The notes beneath the pieces were generated by a model. The model searched no databases and was not told the origin of the DNA. It worked only from the letters and a program-made list of their open reading frames with translations. From NCBI GenBank assembly GCA_907163375.1, contig CAJQUW010008950.1, positions 121,001 to 185,000 of the forward strand: DNA of 64,000 nt, given 5' to 3'. This DNA is from Prostheceraeus crozeri. Its lineage: Eukaryota; Platyhelminthes; Polycladida; Euryleptidae. The translations under genes were made by a program, and so were the position numbers. Below, piece by piece: positions 22,705-34,896 of the stretch (position 1 is its first letter; each line of letters starts with the position of its first letter).

Positions 22705-23415
22705 CGCAGAATTAGATTGTTTAATCGTATCACTTTGCTAGAAGTGCAAGCTGATTCAAGCAGATGGTACATTCAGGAACTTACTAAGTGAGCAAATGGA
22801 AATTTTTAATGCATTAAAGAGATGGGAAAAATAGTCGTGCGTCGCTTGCGGATTGCTGTGAATTCCTTCAAAATGCTCCGATCGCTACAATTCCTTCAGA
22901 TTCGATGAATTCAGATCATTGCGCAAAAGCTCCCCCGACAATGTTGGTCCTTCGATCACTTTCAAAAAAGTTAGCAGGTGCACGAAAAAGCGTTCACAAA
23001 CTTCTCTGTAGATCTTGTTATCGTCTGCGTCTCTTTGCTGTGTGACCCGGTTGATAACAGTCACTGAAACTTTGCACATTGGCGTGTTTAATGTTGAACT
23101 GGCTGCTCATTGTTCGATTTCTATGATATTATGTCAGCAGATTGTGCCATTTCATTAACTTTACATGCTCCAATGTTTCCTTTCTAGTCAAACAGAAGAA
23201 GAGACGACCTGTCTAAGGCCTCAGCCACTCTGCGAGCTTTTCCAAGCGTTTCCGAGCAAAGCGTTTTGCATCAAATATAAAGTCATCATTACAGCAGTTG
23301 TAGACTGCCACACAGCGAGCAAAGCAAACGAGAGCGATTAAAGCTTACGGACATACGTTTGCTCGGAACGCTCGTGTTTGCGTTGCTTTCACTGTGACTG
23401 AGGCCTAATTCTGTG
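22705..23415 (+). mobile_element. Family B element, copy 3, interrupted by a family C MITE
   Basis: Starts CGCAGAATTAGATTG and ends TAATTCTGTG, both family B termini, with the full B layout between. At 23217-23405 a family C MITE interrupts the last 10 bp of B. No matching 8-bp flanks were found, so the duplication is lost or a flank has been rearranged. Confidence 0.83.
23217..23405 (+). mobile_element. Family C MITE, copy 2, nested in family B
   Basis: A 189-bp copy with GGCCTCAGCCACTCTG...CACTGTGACTGAGGCC ends, flanked by TAA at 23214-23216 and 23406-23408. The uninterrupted family B sequence here reads GTCTAATTCTG, so the empty site proves a 3-bp TAA duplication. Confidence 0.92.
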
Positions 23416-23754
23416 CTCTACAGTGTACATACGTATGATTAGAATAACAAAATATAATAATAAATATATATGATCATTACATGATAATAAATATCTAATC
23501 ACACAATCACACCTGTGGATAATCACATATGCAAGTATGCTGACACAATTGTAATATATAGGCTACAATATTGAATTAATAATTCAAAGAAAGATCTCGA
23601 AAAGTATTCGAAAATCTAATCGGCTTCCACTAGCGAAGCAGTAAAACATATGTAAATTACTACCAAAAGTAGAGTGGTAGCGTGGATAGTGTGGCCGGGA
23701 GGCCTTTTGACTAAATTGACAAATTAATCCTGGATTTTCGGAATTTGCACTGGT
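23416..23754. other. AT-rich unassigned sequence
   Basis: Begins with a TA-rich run (23440-23500). No gene or repeat recognised. Confidence 0.4.
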
Positions 23755-24086
23755 CCACGGAATCCCGGGATTGCAATCCCTACCGGCATCCCATGCTATT
23801 AACATAGATCTATGCTTGTAATGGGATATTTACCATTCTATTCAATCCCGGGACTAACTCCGAGATTGGCTCAATTTTGGAATCCCTAAGTGTGACGAAC
23901 GAAGAACTTGATGTGCATGACACGCACGCAACTGGCTGCTGTCGGAGGCTCACTGCTTATTCAGTGACGACTTATTGTTTGACCGTAGATCGTGTGTGGT
24001 GTGCACTACTTCATTATCGCATACGAGATATGACTCTGTTCTTCTAGGAAACAACGACTAAAAGGAACGAGCAGTCTAATTCTGTG
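23755..24086 (+). repeat. Decayed CCCGGG-motif repeat and family D-like 3' remnant
   Basis: 23755-23890 resembles 22590-22690 (AACATA...ATTTACCATTCTATTCAATCCCGGG). 23905-24086 ends in GCAGTCTAATTCTGTG and keeps the order of the family D 3' half (GATGTGCATGACACGCACGC, CTTATTGTTTGACC). No left end or target duplication was found. Confidence 0.45.
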
Positions 24087-24913
24087 ATATGCATTGTGAT
24101 GAAACTAATGCATAATATGCCTAAGCTATTTGTGCAAGTCCTAAGCAGTGCTGAAAGTGGTATCTACCAAATTGCACTTAACTCATTTTATATTTGATGT
24201 TTAACTGCAAGTTATGTAATTCAGATGTTCATCGCTATTATTGTGAAAAATTGAAGTTCTCCCGATAATTGTCTTATTATCTTGCAACAAAATGGGAAAA
24301 ATTCTTGTTTTTTCTCATTACAAGAACATTGCTGTCTCAGCTCCCATGAGGGACAAACACTACAAATGTCGTATGATACTCATTCCTCTACTTGAGCAGC
24401 TATTATGAGCTCATGCAATCAGAATTCCAAAGGTCAAGTATTGATGACAAGATCATATCAAAATAAAAGGGAATATCTCCACGAGAAGCAGGAGTTCACA
24501 AGTTTTTATGAGATTTGCACCTGCACTAAAACAATGAATCCAACATTGCAATCTAATGCTACGATTGAACTTCTCTATCCACTAGCTTCGAAGATCTGAA
24601 CTTAGCCATGTCCCTCTATTCCTAACTAACAATTTTGACTGACGGACTGAGTCGAGCTACTTGACACCTCAGCGTGGCAATGATAGAAGAATGTAGGTTT
24701 GAAATCTAATAATCGAATTAGTCAATATGATCTGTGAGTCAGTTATTCCTCTTCTAACTTTTCTCTGTCCCACTCAGGGCGCAGTGCCATGCTAGCGAGA
24801 GATGAGTTATGACTTTTGGATTTCTTTTATAATCTGATTCATCAAGAGGACTCACTGCCTTCCAACGTCTCCACATGTCCGGAAAGGTTCGGATCGGCTC
24901 AAGATAAATAAAA
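24087..24913. other. Unassigned sequence
   Basis: No gene or repeat recognised; the 24405-24599 open frame has no motif. Confidence 0.4.
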
Positions 24914-25395
24914 CTGGTGTGCCGGGCTAAAGTTGCTCACTACCAAATTTACTCCACAGTAACTTTGGCCTGGGCTAAAGTTACTCCCCCAAGGAGCAAG
25001 TTTGGCAAAAATATTTTTTGATGTTTTGTAAAGATTTCCATCAATAGTGTATAATTTCCACACAAAACTTGTTAAAATATAGCTTCATATGTCGGAGAAG
25101 TTATTATTGTCAGTAAATTAGGCCGCTAAAAGTCGTGTTTATGCGCTAACTTAGTGGAAAAGTAAAGTTAGTGTTGTTCCACTAACTTAGGAATTCAAAC
25201 TGCTATACTTTAAATTCGCATTCCGACTTAGTAACTTCTTATTTCTGAAATCTAATTCGAGATTCGTAACCAGCCGGTTTAGATTGAGAAAGTAACCCTG
25301 ATTTATATCAGAAAAAATCGAAATAAACAGAGAAAACAGCATCATAAAAAGGGAGTAACTTTGGTCAGGGAGTAGCTTGAGACTGTTACACCGTC
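24914..25395. repeat. Probable TIR element P (~480 bp)
   Basis: The left end GGTGTGCCGGGCTAAAGTTG and the reverse complement of the right end GGTGTAACAGTCTCAAGCTA align over ~30 bp with several differences, and GTAACTTTGG blocks recur inside both ends. No target duplication seen; superfamily open. Confidence 0.5.
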
Positions 25396-27850
25396 TTATT
25401 GGCGGAGTTTTCTCGAATCTTGGACAGACTCTCCTGATATTACACCGACAAGACCTTTCCTGCGTAAATGAAGTCTAGCCGTAAACTCCTGACTAAAATT
25501 AGACTTAAACTGCAACAGATTATTAACTATTCACATCTACATCGACTTTGCACACATTAATAACTGCTCTTGTCAATTAGTTCAGAACTTAGAAAAGTGT
25601 TCTCAGACTATCAATTGGCTGATAAATGTCCTCATTCTTTACAAACAAGTAATTGCGTTTTCTCTAAGAACGACAACGATATGTAAAAGGGAAAATGGCG
25701 CCAGAAAGTCATGTAGCTATTTCACTACAGCAAAAATTGTTGCAGAATCCCAAAGCAAGAGATCTATTTCCCTTCAGTCTAGCAAGCATGCCGCAGCTGA
25801 AAATATTTGCACAACATTAAGGAATCCCTCAATATCGGAGTCTAAATTCAATTCTGTTTGAACTATTCTAGTATCAGGTTTAAATGTACTTCCACAACAC
25901 ACGAAATCAACAACGACAGACAAGAGAAGCTACGGGCATTCATGTGCACCACCGAATTGCTCAATTCGAATCATACAGAGCAAAAACTGAACGCTGCTTT
26001 CATTGATAGCGTACGTAGTAGAGTCAGAGGAAAGTCGAATAGACTGACATACCGCAAATTCTCTGATACAACGCCACTATCAATATAAACCTCCTTTTCA
26101 ATTGATCTATAACTCGACTTTTAGACATTACATAACATCATTCAATCTAAATTTCTTAGCTGTGCGTGGTGCAATTTTCATACTTTACAATGGCAATGCG
26201 TGTGGGCAGAATTCGAAGTGGATGGAGATCATCGAGGTCAGGGACTGTCTCCTGCAGGCAGATCTTCCATTCCTGTTCAAGGAATTTCAGAATGATTATT
26301 GAACTTCAATCGCAGCAATAAATGTTTAGAGGACAAATGGATTGGTGGGTTCTGTCCAGTGACAAGGTCAACAAGATATCCTGACAAATTGCTTAGAGTT
26401 ATGATGAAAAGAAGACCAGCAGATACAAAAAACATCAATTTATGAAAGAATGGAATTCAAATTTTGAAATGCCATTCATAGTGAAAAGATGACCACGTTG
26501 GTAAAAGCTGACATCACTATTGGAACGTGCATACGCCTAATCTGTTGGATCGGGTCATGTCTTTCTGCCTCCGTGACCCATGTATTGAGAAGCAAAAAGG
26601 CATCCCAGGGACTTAAACATAATGATAAACAACAAAGAGAGACAAAGTGCATTCAAGTTGTGTGAAACAGAAACTGCTGTACCCAAAAAGGGCCTGAGTC
26701 CATGATTCATGAAAGAAGGACCTGAGTCCATTTCGTTCATGAAACTTAAATGAACTTTTCAAAAGGATTTCAAAGTTTTGTGGTATAAAGTGAATTTGAA
26801 GTCATCTCCTTCACTATTTACCTAAAATCTGGATACTTACACTACTTAATGCACTTTTCTTCCTCTGATCTACTTCTTCCTCGATTCTTGATAGGAAAGA
26901 ATCAATCTGATTTATTTAAGAGACAAATTAATAAAAATGTTGATTATTAAGCTATTCTATGAAACAGGTGTTTAACTGAAGCATTAACCCAAAAAAAGCT
27001 CAGATTTATACATCCGTTTTAAACAATGATATTTGTTTATCTGCTTTTAGTATAGATAATTTCGCATGATTGGTACCCTGGTCCGAAGCCCTCGTTAGAA
27101 AAGTTGCGACGTTAAAGCTTCATCACATTGGCTTCATCTTTAAATTAAGAAGATGACAAATCGCGAAATGGAAATGAAAGATTTACTTAAAGTCGATAGA
27201 ACTTTTCTAATTTTTTAATATTGTGAAGTTTGACTATCCTCGAGTTACACAAAGCGCAGAGATACACTAGCGTCGTGCCAATCAGTCGAATCTAATATGA
27301 TTTCCCTTGATAGGCTCTTCAATACCAATCAGTCACAGTTGATGAATTATGCAAAGTCTAAATTACTATGAGTTGCCATGTTCTACTGAAATGCTATCAA
27401 TTACTCAGTGACTGACCAAAGCTTCCGTTGTGAAATGTTGATTGGTCTGAATAAAATTGACATGAACATACTTGAATCTGAATCTTTTACATTCCAGTAA
27501 AATGGGGTTCACATGTCGTTTTCATTCTAAGAACAATGGAGAGTATCTACCTTTTTACATACGAGCTTGTACAGTAACAACATCAATTTCAGTTCCTTGA
27601 TAAATGTTTGAAACATATTCTGCAGGCATTGACACTTTGGGAAAATAAATCACAAAAAGCGATTGTGAATAGGTATGAATAATTCATACCTGTTCAAATA
27701 GAAATGGAGATTTGAATTGAGGCTTGGTGTATGCGGCTACGAGAAATTCCGGCACTTCTAAAATGACAACAATAATAAGAGAGTTTGGAAAAAGGGTGCT
27801 TTGTACAAGATTCAAGCAAGCACGGCGTTTTACACATTTCTAAGTGCTAA
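25396..27850. other. Unassigned sequence
   Basis: About 2.5 kb with no recognised gene. A 21-bp palindrome, AGGTATGAATAATTCATACC plus T, lies near 27671-27691. Open frames at 25858-26302 show no motif. Confidence 0.4.
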
Positions 27851-27929
27851 TTACATGCCTAATTGTTATTGTGAAAGCGAATTTGTCATAACTACAAATT
27901 CGGTTTCACAATAGCAATTAGGCATATAA
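27851..27929. repeat. 79-nt hairpin, ~35-bp stem and 7-nt loop
   Basis: TTACATGCCTAATTGTTATT... pairs with ...AATAGCAATTAGGCATATAA; I count three mismatches over about 35 bp, loop CATAACT at 27887-27893. It could be a miniature foldback element or a precursor-miRNA-like hairpin; nothing decides between them. Confidence 0.65.
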
Positions 27930-28857
27930 AAGAACTTAAATTTTCTTTATTTTACATTTCAAGGGCGCTTGGTGAGGAAAGAATACCACTCACCATTATA
28001 GAAATGATTCAAACAACAATTTATAAATGTTATAAATATATTTATATATAAATGTATAAGTTATCTAGAAATTTTTATCATGTAAGGATATCTCAAGCTC
28101 TTTCCTTCCGACACTAGACGTTCAAAAAATTGTTCATATCCTACTACTGTATTCCAAACGTCATTTGAGGGAAATTTACCAATAGCTTTACCTTAGAATA
28201 TATCTCATTGAAATGAAGTCTGCATTCAAATTACGTGAATATATTGGCTTTTTCCAAGAACAATAAAGTATCAACTCTTGCAATGGACATTCAATCCATT
28301 CAACCGAGGAAACAATCAAGTTTTATGATTACCGTTAGATACAAGGAACGTATTTTGAAATCGAGCATGATTACGTTCAATCAACATTTGCATATTTGTC
28401 ATTGAGGGTTGACATGATGCATGTAATTTTAAAAAGCCATTTTGCCTGTAATTCTCAAATGTCTGTCACTCAGAACTTGCCTTAAATAGTGTGCACTTTT
28501 TAGTTTGCCTTTCTTCGCATTAATTTTCCTGTTTTTAATGTCTCTCCTCAATAGTTGCCAATTGGTTGTCAATGTGCGTTGCTCGACCTTGATAAAGTCA
28601 CTATCACCATGACCAGCCAGTTCTGTTTTGGAAAAATGACTTTTATTAACCATTCACCACAAACGATATTTGCAAATTAAAGAAAATTTCGAATACGATA
28701 GGCATAGCTAATAAAGTGAGCATTAATGCGAATAGTTGGTGAAGACAAGCGAGATACTATTCTACCATCAACTCTCCTATACGAAGTAATTTATTGGAAG
28801 TGCACAGACCAGCCTACAATTTTATCATAATGATTTTTATTCACTCTAGAAAGTAGT
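27930..28857. other. Unassigned sequence
   Basis: Contains an AT-rich run (28018-28060). The minus frame 28429-28653 is basic but unrecognised. Confidence 0.4.
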
Positions 28858-28865
28858 AGTTCAGA

Positions 28866-29117
28866 CATAGAAATTGATAACAATGAAATTTCGAAACGGA
28901 AGTAAAATTCATGCAATACACAATAGTGGCACAAAGATCGCACGTATTTTCACTTTTACACTTGTTGACGACTGAATCATTGGGTTGGAATCAGTCACAT
29001 GTGTAATTCTAAGCTTTTCATTGGTGATCCATGCCTCAACTTAGTTCCCCCGGATGTGCCGCGACCTTGAGTCAATTTCCATCCTAGCCAACTTCAGATA
29101 AACAATCTATTTCTATC
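28866..29117 (-). mobile_element. Family A MITE, copy 3
   Basis: A 252-bp minus-strand copy, CATAGAAATTGATAAC...CAATCTATTTCTATC, flanked by an exact AGTTCAGA (28858-28865, 29118-29125). Confidence 0.93.
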
Positions 29118-29317
29118 AGTTCAGATAATCAAGTAGATCCTCCAATGGTGGATGTGGATGCATGGCCATCAGTCTACATCCATAGATAGCTATACACGCT
29201 GAGTTTGAAGTCATCATAGATATCAAATGAAAATGTGACATCCCTATGAAACAGCAGTAAGTTTTCATTCAAGGAGGATTGATGCAAATGTCGTCTTATC
29301 GACGCAGTAGTAACTAT

Positions 29318-29373
29318 GGGGCTGTTCATTAACTGAAATTCTGCCGGCAGAATTTCAGTTAATGAACAGCCCC
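29318..29373. repeat. Perfect 56-bp palindrome
   Basis: GGGGCTGTTCATTAACTGAA + ATTCTGCC is followed at once by its exact reverse complement, with no spacer (centre 29345/29346). TAT lies on both sides. It looks like a TIR element reduced to its two ends fused head to head. Confidence 0.93.
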
Positions 29374-30008
29374 TATGGCTCCAATTATCATTTATTGCAA
29401 CAATAATATAAACACCATTATGATTACTGTAATTAATAAATAGTTAGAACTGTAATTCATAGCCATTCAATTGTGCTTTCGCGATTTACTTTTTTGAAGT
29501 ATTAAAACACAATAAAGAATTGAATTGAAAAAACAAGATATTTTGAAACGTAATTTCAGGATTAGAATAAATTGCATGGACAATGGACATTTACAAATCA
29601 ATTCTTCAAACAAACTTGACATTATCTAAAGCAATACTTGAAGGTTCAAATACTCTTTTGCCGTGACTCATCTCGTCCTTATCTTCTTTGACAACGCTGA
29701 AGAAGTTGGACATTTTCCTATATGATTTCTGAGTTGCCTAGTAACAAACTCGCATTCCATGCGTCTGAATATTACATGAAGTAATTGAAGGTACATCAAT
29801 TATATGAGGATGAGACAGAAATCGCTAAGTCTTCTACAAACAATCACAGAATGCTTCGCGAGATCAGAATGAATTAAAGTCGTCAAACCGAAGACACGGA
29901 TGAGTGGTAGATCCTCTAAAGCCTGCAGAAATCCTGCTGAACTCCAACTGGAAAATGTTCATATGACTTCGTAATCCCCTACAATATTTTGATTTTGATT
30001 TTCTATGC
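29374..30008. other. Unassigned sequence
   Basis: No gene or repeat recognised. Confidence 0.4.
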
Positions 30009-30848
30009 ACCGTATTATCAAGATTTTAAGCTCATGTGCTTATAAGCAAAAATCGCTTGCTTTCATTGGGATACAGCAGATGTGCATTTTGTTCGCTTAT
30101 AAGCGCATGTGCTAATATCCGAATATAAGAGCATGCCAGTCAATATGATTCTCTCGTCTCTCTCTGTGGCTTACATGATCACATTGACCTCCATGTACAG
30201 CACCATAATGAAATTTAACTATTAATTTTTCGACAATCAATAATTTTCATTTCTCACGTTGAATTCCGATTCCAATAGCAACATTTATTCAAATCACAAA
30301 ACCTATATAAGAATGAAGACAAAATATCCCAGCTAAGTGTCAACCTTAATGCAGTTATTTTAATTAGCTACATAATCTAACCTGCTTTGACAAAATAAGT
30401 CAATGCGCTACTAGAAAGGATAGGCTCAGCCTCGGCTCTGCTCGTTAGTTAATAATTTCCTTCACTTATCTAGTTCAAAGTAAAACTTACTATGAAATGG
30501 CGAAGATAAATGTTGATGTGTTTGATTAAATATTGGGTTAAAACATGATTAGATAATTACCACTATTAATGTTAGATTATTTCTAAAATGTTTTATTTTA
30601 CTTTGATGAAATGAATAATGGCAAAATTTACATGGATTACTAGCACAACGTTTAGGTCATATTATGGGCTAACTTAATTGTTCAGATACATGTTCATGTA
30701 GAGCGAAGCATATTTCAGCTAACTGCCATGAAATTTTGCTACCAAGTGATTTAAAACAAAAAATAATTTTGCGACTGATGCACTTTTTTCCACTTATAAG
30801 CGCACCTCCGCTTTTGGACGCATGCGCGTAAAATCGCGATAGTACGGT
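30009..30848. repeat. Probable TIR element Q (~840 bp)
   Basis: The left end ACCGTATTATCAAGATTTTA and the reverse complement of the right end ACCGTACTATCGCGATTTTA match at about 25 of 31 positions including the following AAGCTCATG/CGCGCATG; CTTATAAGCG motifs recur next to both ends (30037, 30098, 30793). No clear duplication. Open frames at 30669-30999 are unrecognised. Confidence 0.6.
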
Positions 30849-31120
30849 ATTTGTTGTAACAATCAAAGAAAATACAGGGGACCAAGGCAAAGATGGCTAA
30901 CAATCGGACTTCCTTTCCATGACAAACTCCATTTACAAACTCATTGAGATGTTGCTCTTGAATATCATTTTTTTCATTCTGATGCAACGATGGAGACATT
31001 GTCGTGATATATTTTCAGTCCGTTTATATCGCGTATAACACCCATAAAGTTTTATGGAAATATGCACATTGCGGAGCGATAGTCATAGAGTTGAGAGATT
31101 GCAAGTTTGGTGGGCAACAA

Positions 31121-31300
31121 TTTCACTACTCCCCTATACCTGGGGCCTGGACGGTGCTGACATAATCAGACTTCAATCTGCTGCGTTGCGATTTAGTATG
31201 GATGTCCTTCCTGATGACTTCCAATGACACTTTCGAGGCTCGACCTCAGGACCAGAGGATTACATGGACCAAGCACTAAACCAGTGTACCACAGAGATCA
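31121..31300 (-). mobile_element. tRNA-derived SINE, family S, copy 3
   Basis: Full-length minus-strand copy: GACGGTGCTGACATAATCAG, TGTCCTTCCTGATGACTTCC, GGCTCGACCTCAGGACC (B-box region) and GTACCACAGAGA (A-box region). Confidence 0.85.
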
Positions 31301-32717
31301 CATCGGGCGCTATCTCGTATTTACTGTCTATTGCGGATCTCCATCACTGCATTGGTAGATTATGATCTCATCAAAAACAGTGCGAAATATATAGACTATC
31401 AACTCCTGTAAAATTTGGAAACCAAAGATATCTATAATCAGTATGGGAGTATATAAATCAGCTCTAATCTTCTACTGTATATACCGATATTATTAATGAA
31501 AACGAATGAGTTGTTTATAATCAAAAGTTAATTCATGAAGTTTTCTGTCATTGAATACTTAATGATATTTGGATTTTATTGCCGGATGTCTTTTTCAAGA
31601 TGACGATCGGCTTCCAATTCTAATTTACTCACCAATTATTATCACACAACATCAGAAAAAGTGAACATCTCATCACAAGAAAAAGCTCATCTTCCCGATC
31701 TGCCGCAGAAACAAACCCTGTCTCAGTTCTAATGAAACCATAACGCAATTTGTTAGAGATAGAACAAATTTGGCTCACAAGACTTGATTTGACTGTCAAG
31801 AAGTTGTTGATGCCCACTTGCAGTCATCATGTACCTAATTCACTATCCTCTCAAACAAGATAATGCACTACAACCCTTCTTTACTCATTTTGTTGTTACT
31901 TCTCATGCGACAATGAGGTGCACTCAATAATGGCGGTAGTTTAATGAGAGGTTGACGGCTGTAACACACTGAGCTTTTTCTGTGTCGGTCGGCTGGCTGG
32001 TAATTCAGTGAATAGATTATGTCATAAGTTTTCTCATCACAAAAATTGAGCAAAGGTCATTGAAGAATTTTCATTCAACACAGATCCAGTGGTGCATCTT
32101 GAAAATTTTCGCTAACCTTGCTACTTCTGTGCAAGTACAATTTCGCTAATGTTGAGGCATTCACACATACTTCATGACTAAAAGGAATGTTATTAATTAT
32201 ATTCTGTCGTAAAGGAAGTTATCGATTATTATTACCGGAGTCATTCTGTCATCATACTCCTTTGGGGTCATCACTTCAATTTCTTCCATTTCATCAGTAA
32301 TTAAATGAAGCAGTTTTACAGCAAGATGTTTGAAAATGAGGAAATATAACAAAGCAAACAGCGGAACAGCTTGGTAGCACTTAGAACAATTAACAGATTT
32401 TCACAGGGTGAGCGCGGTCAAAGAATCAAAGTGTTTGCTAACAGACTTGATGGTCTTCATTGTCAAACATTTTCCTCCTTGTTCTCTGGACATTTAATTA
32501 ATGTACTTTTACAGTCTTATGCAAGAAAAGTGAATGCTATAGCATTTTGTCTGCTTTACCGTCGCTCCGGTGCAGTCAGTTAAGTTAAGTGAAGAAGTAG
32601 CCAGTTTGTCTCCATAGATTACGGTTCGATTCCTTGATCATGCAAGCGCTCGCAGGAAATCAATGCTGGATGCGAATATGGACTACGACTAAGCCATGAA
32701 TCCTTGATTGCTTCACC
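31301..32717. other. Unassigned sequence
   Basis: No gene recognised. A B-box-like GGTTCGATTCC at 32624-32634 stands alone, without a convincing A box or tRNA fold. Confidence 0.4.
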
Positions 32718-33089
32718 GGTACTTCTATTCTCCCCCCTCCCCCACATTATCCAGTGTTTCCAAATTCATCGAATTTCGTCAAACTTAGTCACATTGGATT
32801 TAGAATAGACTTGATGTCACTGAGTGACAGTGGAACACCACTGAAAAGTCTTACGTGAACCCTGGGATGAAGGACCGATGCCTTGGATACTCAGATAGAA
32901 TACAAGATACAGCTGTGATCATGAACTTCGTGGGATTGCTGTCTACAGTAAGCGACAAAGCAAAAGTTGTAAATTATCTACAGACCAGAGGAATTTTACA
33001 CACTCACCGCTTTTACGACGGTAGTGAGACGGCACTTAAGAGCAAGAGAAGATCGTGTGTGGGCCCGTAGGGTGAAGAATAGAAGCACA
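32718..33089 (+). mobile_element. Family I element, copy 1 (poly-C-ended TIR)
   Basis: Starts GGTACTTCTATTCTCCCCCC and ends near GAAGAATAGAAGCAC, the decayed inverse. The interior (CACTGAGTGACA, TCTTGGATACTCAG-type, TACAGCTGTGATCATGAACT) matches copy 2 at 35012-35433. Flank similarity is weak here, so the duplication is not established. Confidence 0.78.
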
Positions 33090-34010
33090 AATTCATCGAA
33101 ACCATAACCGAATGATGACGATGGCATATTTGTTGCAATAATTATCTACTCATTTTCTAATTTCTCTTTCGGCGAGGCAAGAATTGAGTAAAGTATTGTT
33201 GCAGCTGTAGGCATACGTTTATCGACATGCATGCATGTACTATCATAAATAATTTCCTCAACCAAAGCTTGAGCTCCATTTCTCTCATATTTAGGTCATG
33301 CAAGGTACTCTGATTTTATTCTGATCCAACGATTCATGCTTTGCAAGCAGTTAAAATAATTGAATGCTAGGCTATCAATCAATTGAATACGATTAATTAC
33401 AAACTAAAATCGCCGATTGATGTTTTTAAAATTATTTTAAGAACATTTTGTCTACTTAACGGTTTAATCTACTTTGAACAAATTGGTCTCATTTAGAACA
33501 CTCAGTTATGATATTGTAAGATATGAAACCATTTTACCTTTATCACTATCATAATTTTATCTAAAATAATGGTGTGAGACAAATTGGTAGAAAGCTCACA
33601 AAACAAGAAGAACAGAAAATACTTATGGAAAGATTTAGGAGATCTGCTGCCTTTTCCCATCAACAAAGCCGTATCTGCATTGGCACCTTGAAATATCGGA
33701 GTTTTAAATATAAATATTGTTTCATTATGCAATTGCATCAAATATTTGGTCGCAAAGCAATCGAGGTCGACATGGAAGCTTCGCTACAAAACTGATTCAT
33801 TTACAAACGATCATGGTTGCTCATTTGAAGTGGAAATGTCTGTGCAGCCGTGTTACGCAATGCCATCTCATGTTGCATATGAACTGATTTTTATAGCCTC
33901 ACACCAATAAGCACATTATCCGAAAATTAGCACAGATAGAGAACAACTGACAAAAACCTACAAGCCATTATTCGCTTGATGAAATCCAATATCCTATTTG
34001 GTTTTATTGT
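33090..34010. other. Unassigned sequence
   Basis: Open frames 33502-33741 (minus) and 33574-33795 (plus) overlap and have no motif. Confidence 0.4.
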
Positions 34011-34188
34011 CACTCCTCAACCATAGTGGGGGCTTCGACGGTGCTGACATAGTCAGACTTTTGACTGGAGCGTTGTGATCTCTTGGTCCGGATGACCTTC
34101 CTGACGACTTCCAATGACACTCTCGGGGATCGAACTATGGACCAGAATATCTCTAGTCTAAGCACTTACCCACTGTGCCAAGGAGACC
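34011..34188 (-). mobile_element. tRNA-derived SINE, family S, copy 4
   Basis: Full-length minus-strand copy: GACGGTGCTGACATAGTCAG, TTGACTGGAGCGTTGTGATC, GGGGATCGAACTATGGACC (B-box region), CACTGTGCCAAGGAGAC (A-box region). Confidence 0.85.
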
Positions 34189-34896
34189 TCTTTGAGAAGC
34201 GATATTCAAGAATAAGCTAGTCATCAAGTGTTCGATAATGTTTTCTCAGTTTTAGGTATTGTGATCGTTTTCTTATGATCGATGAATTATATTCTGTCTA
34301 AAAAGGTCTGTCAATTTCGGTGTGTTGGCTCTTGAAAAGTCATTGTCTATGGATAGGCATTCCATCATGTACGTTTGCAGATATTCTCATGCAATGATTT
34401 TTATTACAAAGATTGAATACTTGCGCTGCATACTTGCTTAGTTTTTACCGAGATAAGAAAGTTCCTGTAAAGTTGTTTTATCAGTTGATACTATCGCTTT
34501 GTGAATATGACACACTGATATGCCATCTCAATTATGTGAGTCAAATCATGAAATTCTAACTATACCTAATATAGTACATACAGCACATTTTACTGGCGAT
34601 GCACATGCAGAATTGCAGTGAAATTGCCTTTAATTTGAGTGCAGTGTCTTAACCATTATATGATGACTGAGTGCAGCCTTTATAAAATTCGCATACTTGA
34701 CGCATGGTATCTGCATGATTGATAATTCACATTCTGTAAAATAAGCACCTTCTGTAGGCCTATTTCCTGACATTATCAAATCAAAAGTAAAGGCACGTGT
34801 GTAATTAGACAGCTATGATAACAACATGGATTTCAGTCCAACTAAGTTGTCAGAGAAAGCAAGAATACTGTTTCTTATTGAAAAATGAATTTACAT
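34189..34896. other. Unassigned sequence
   Basis: No gene or repeat recognised. Confidence 0.4.
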
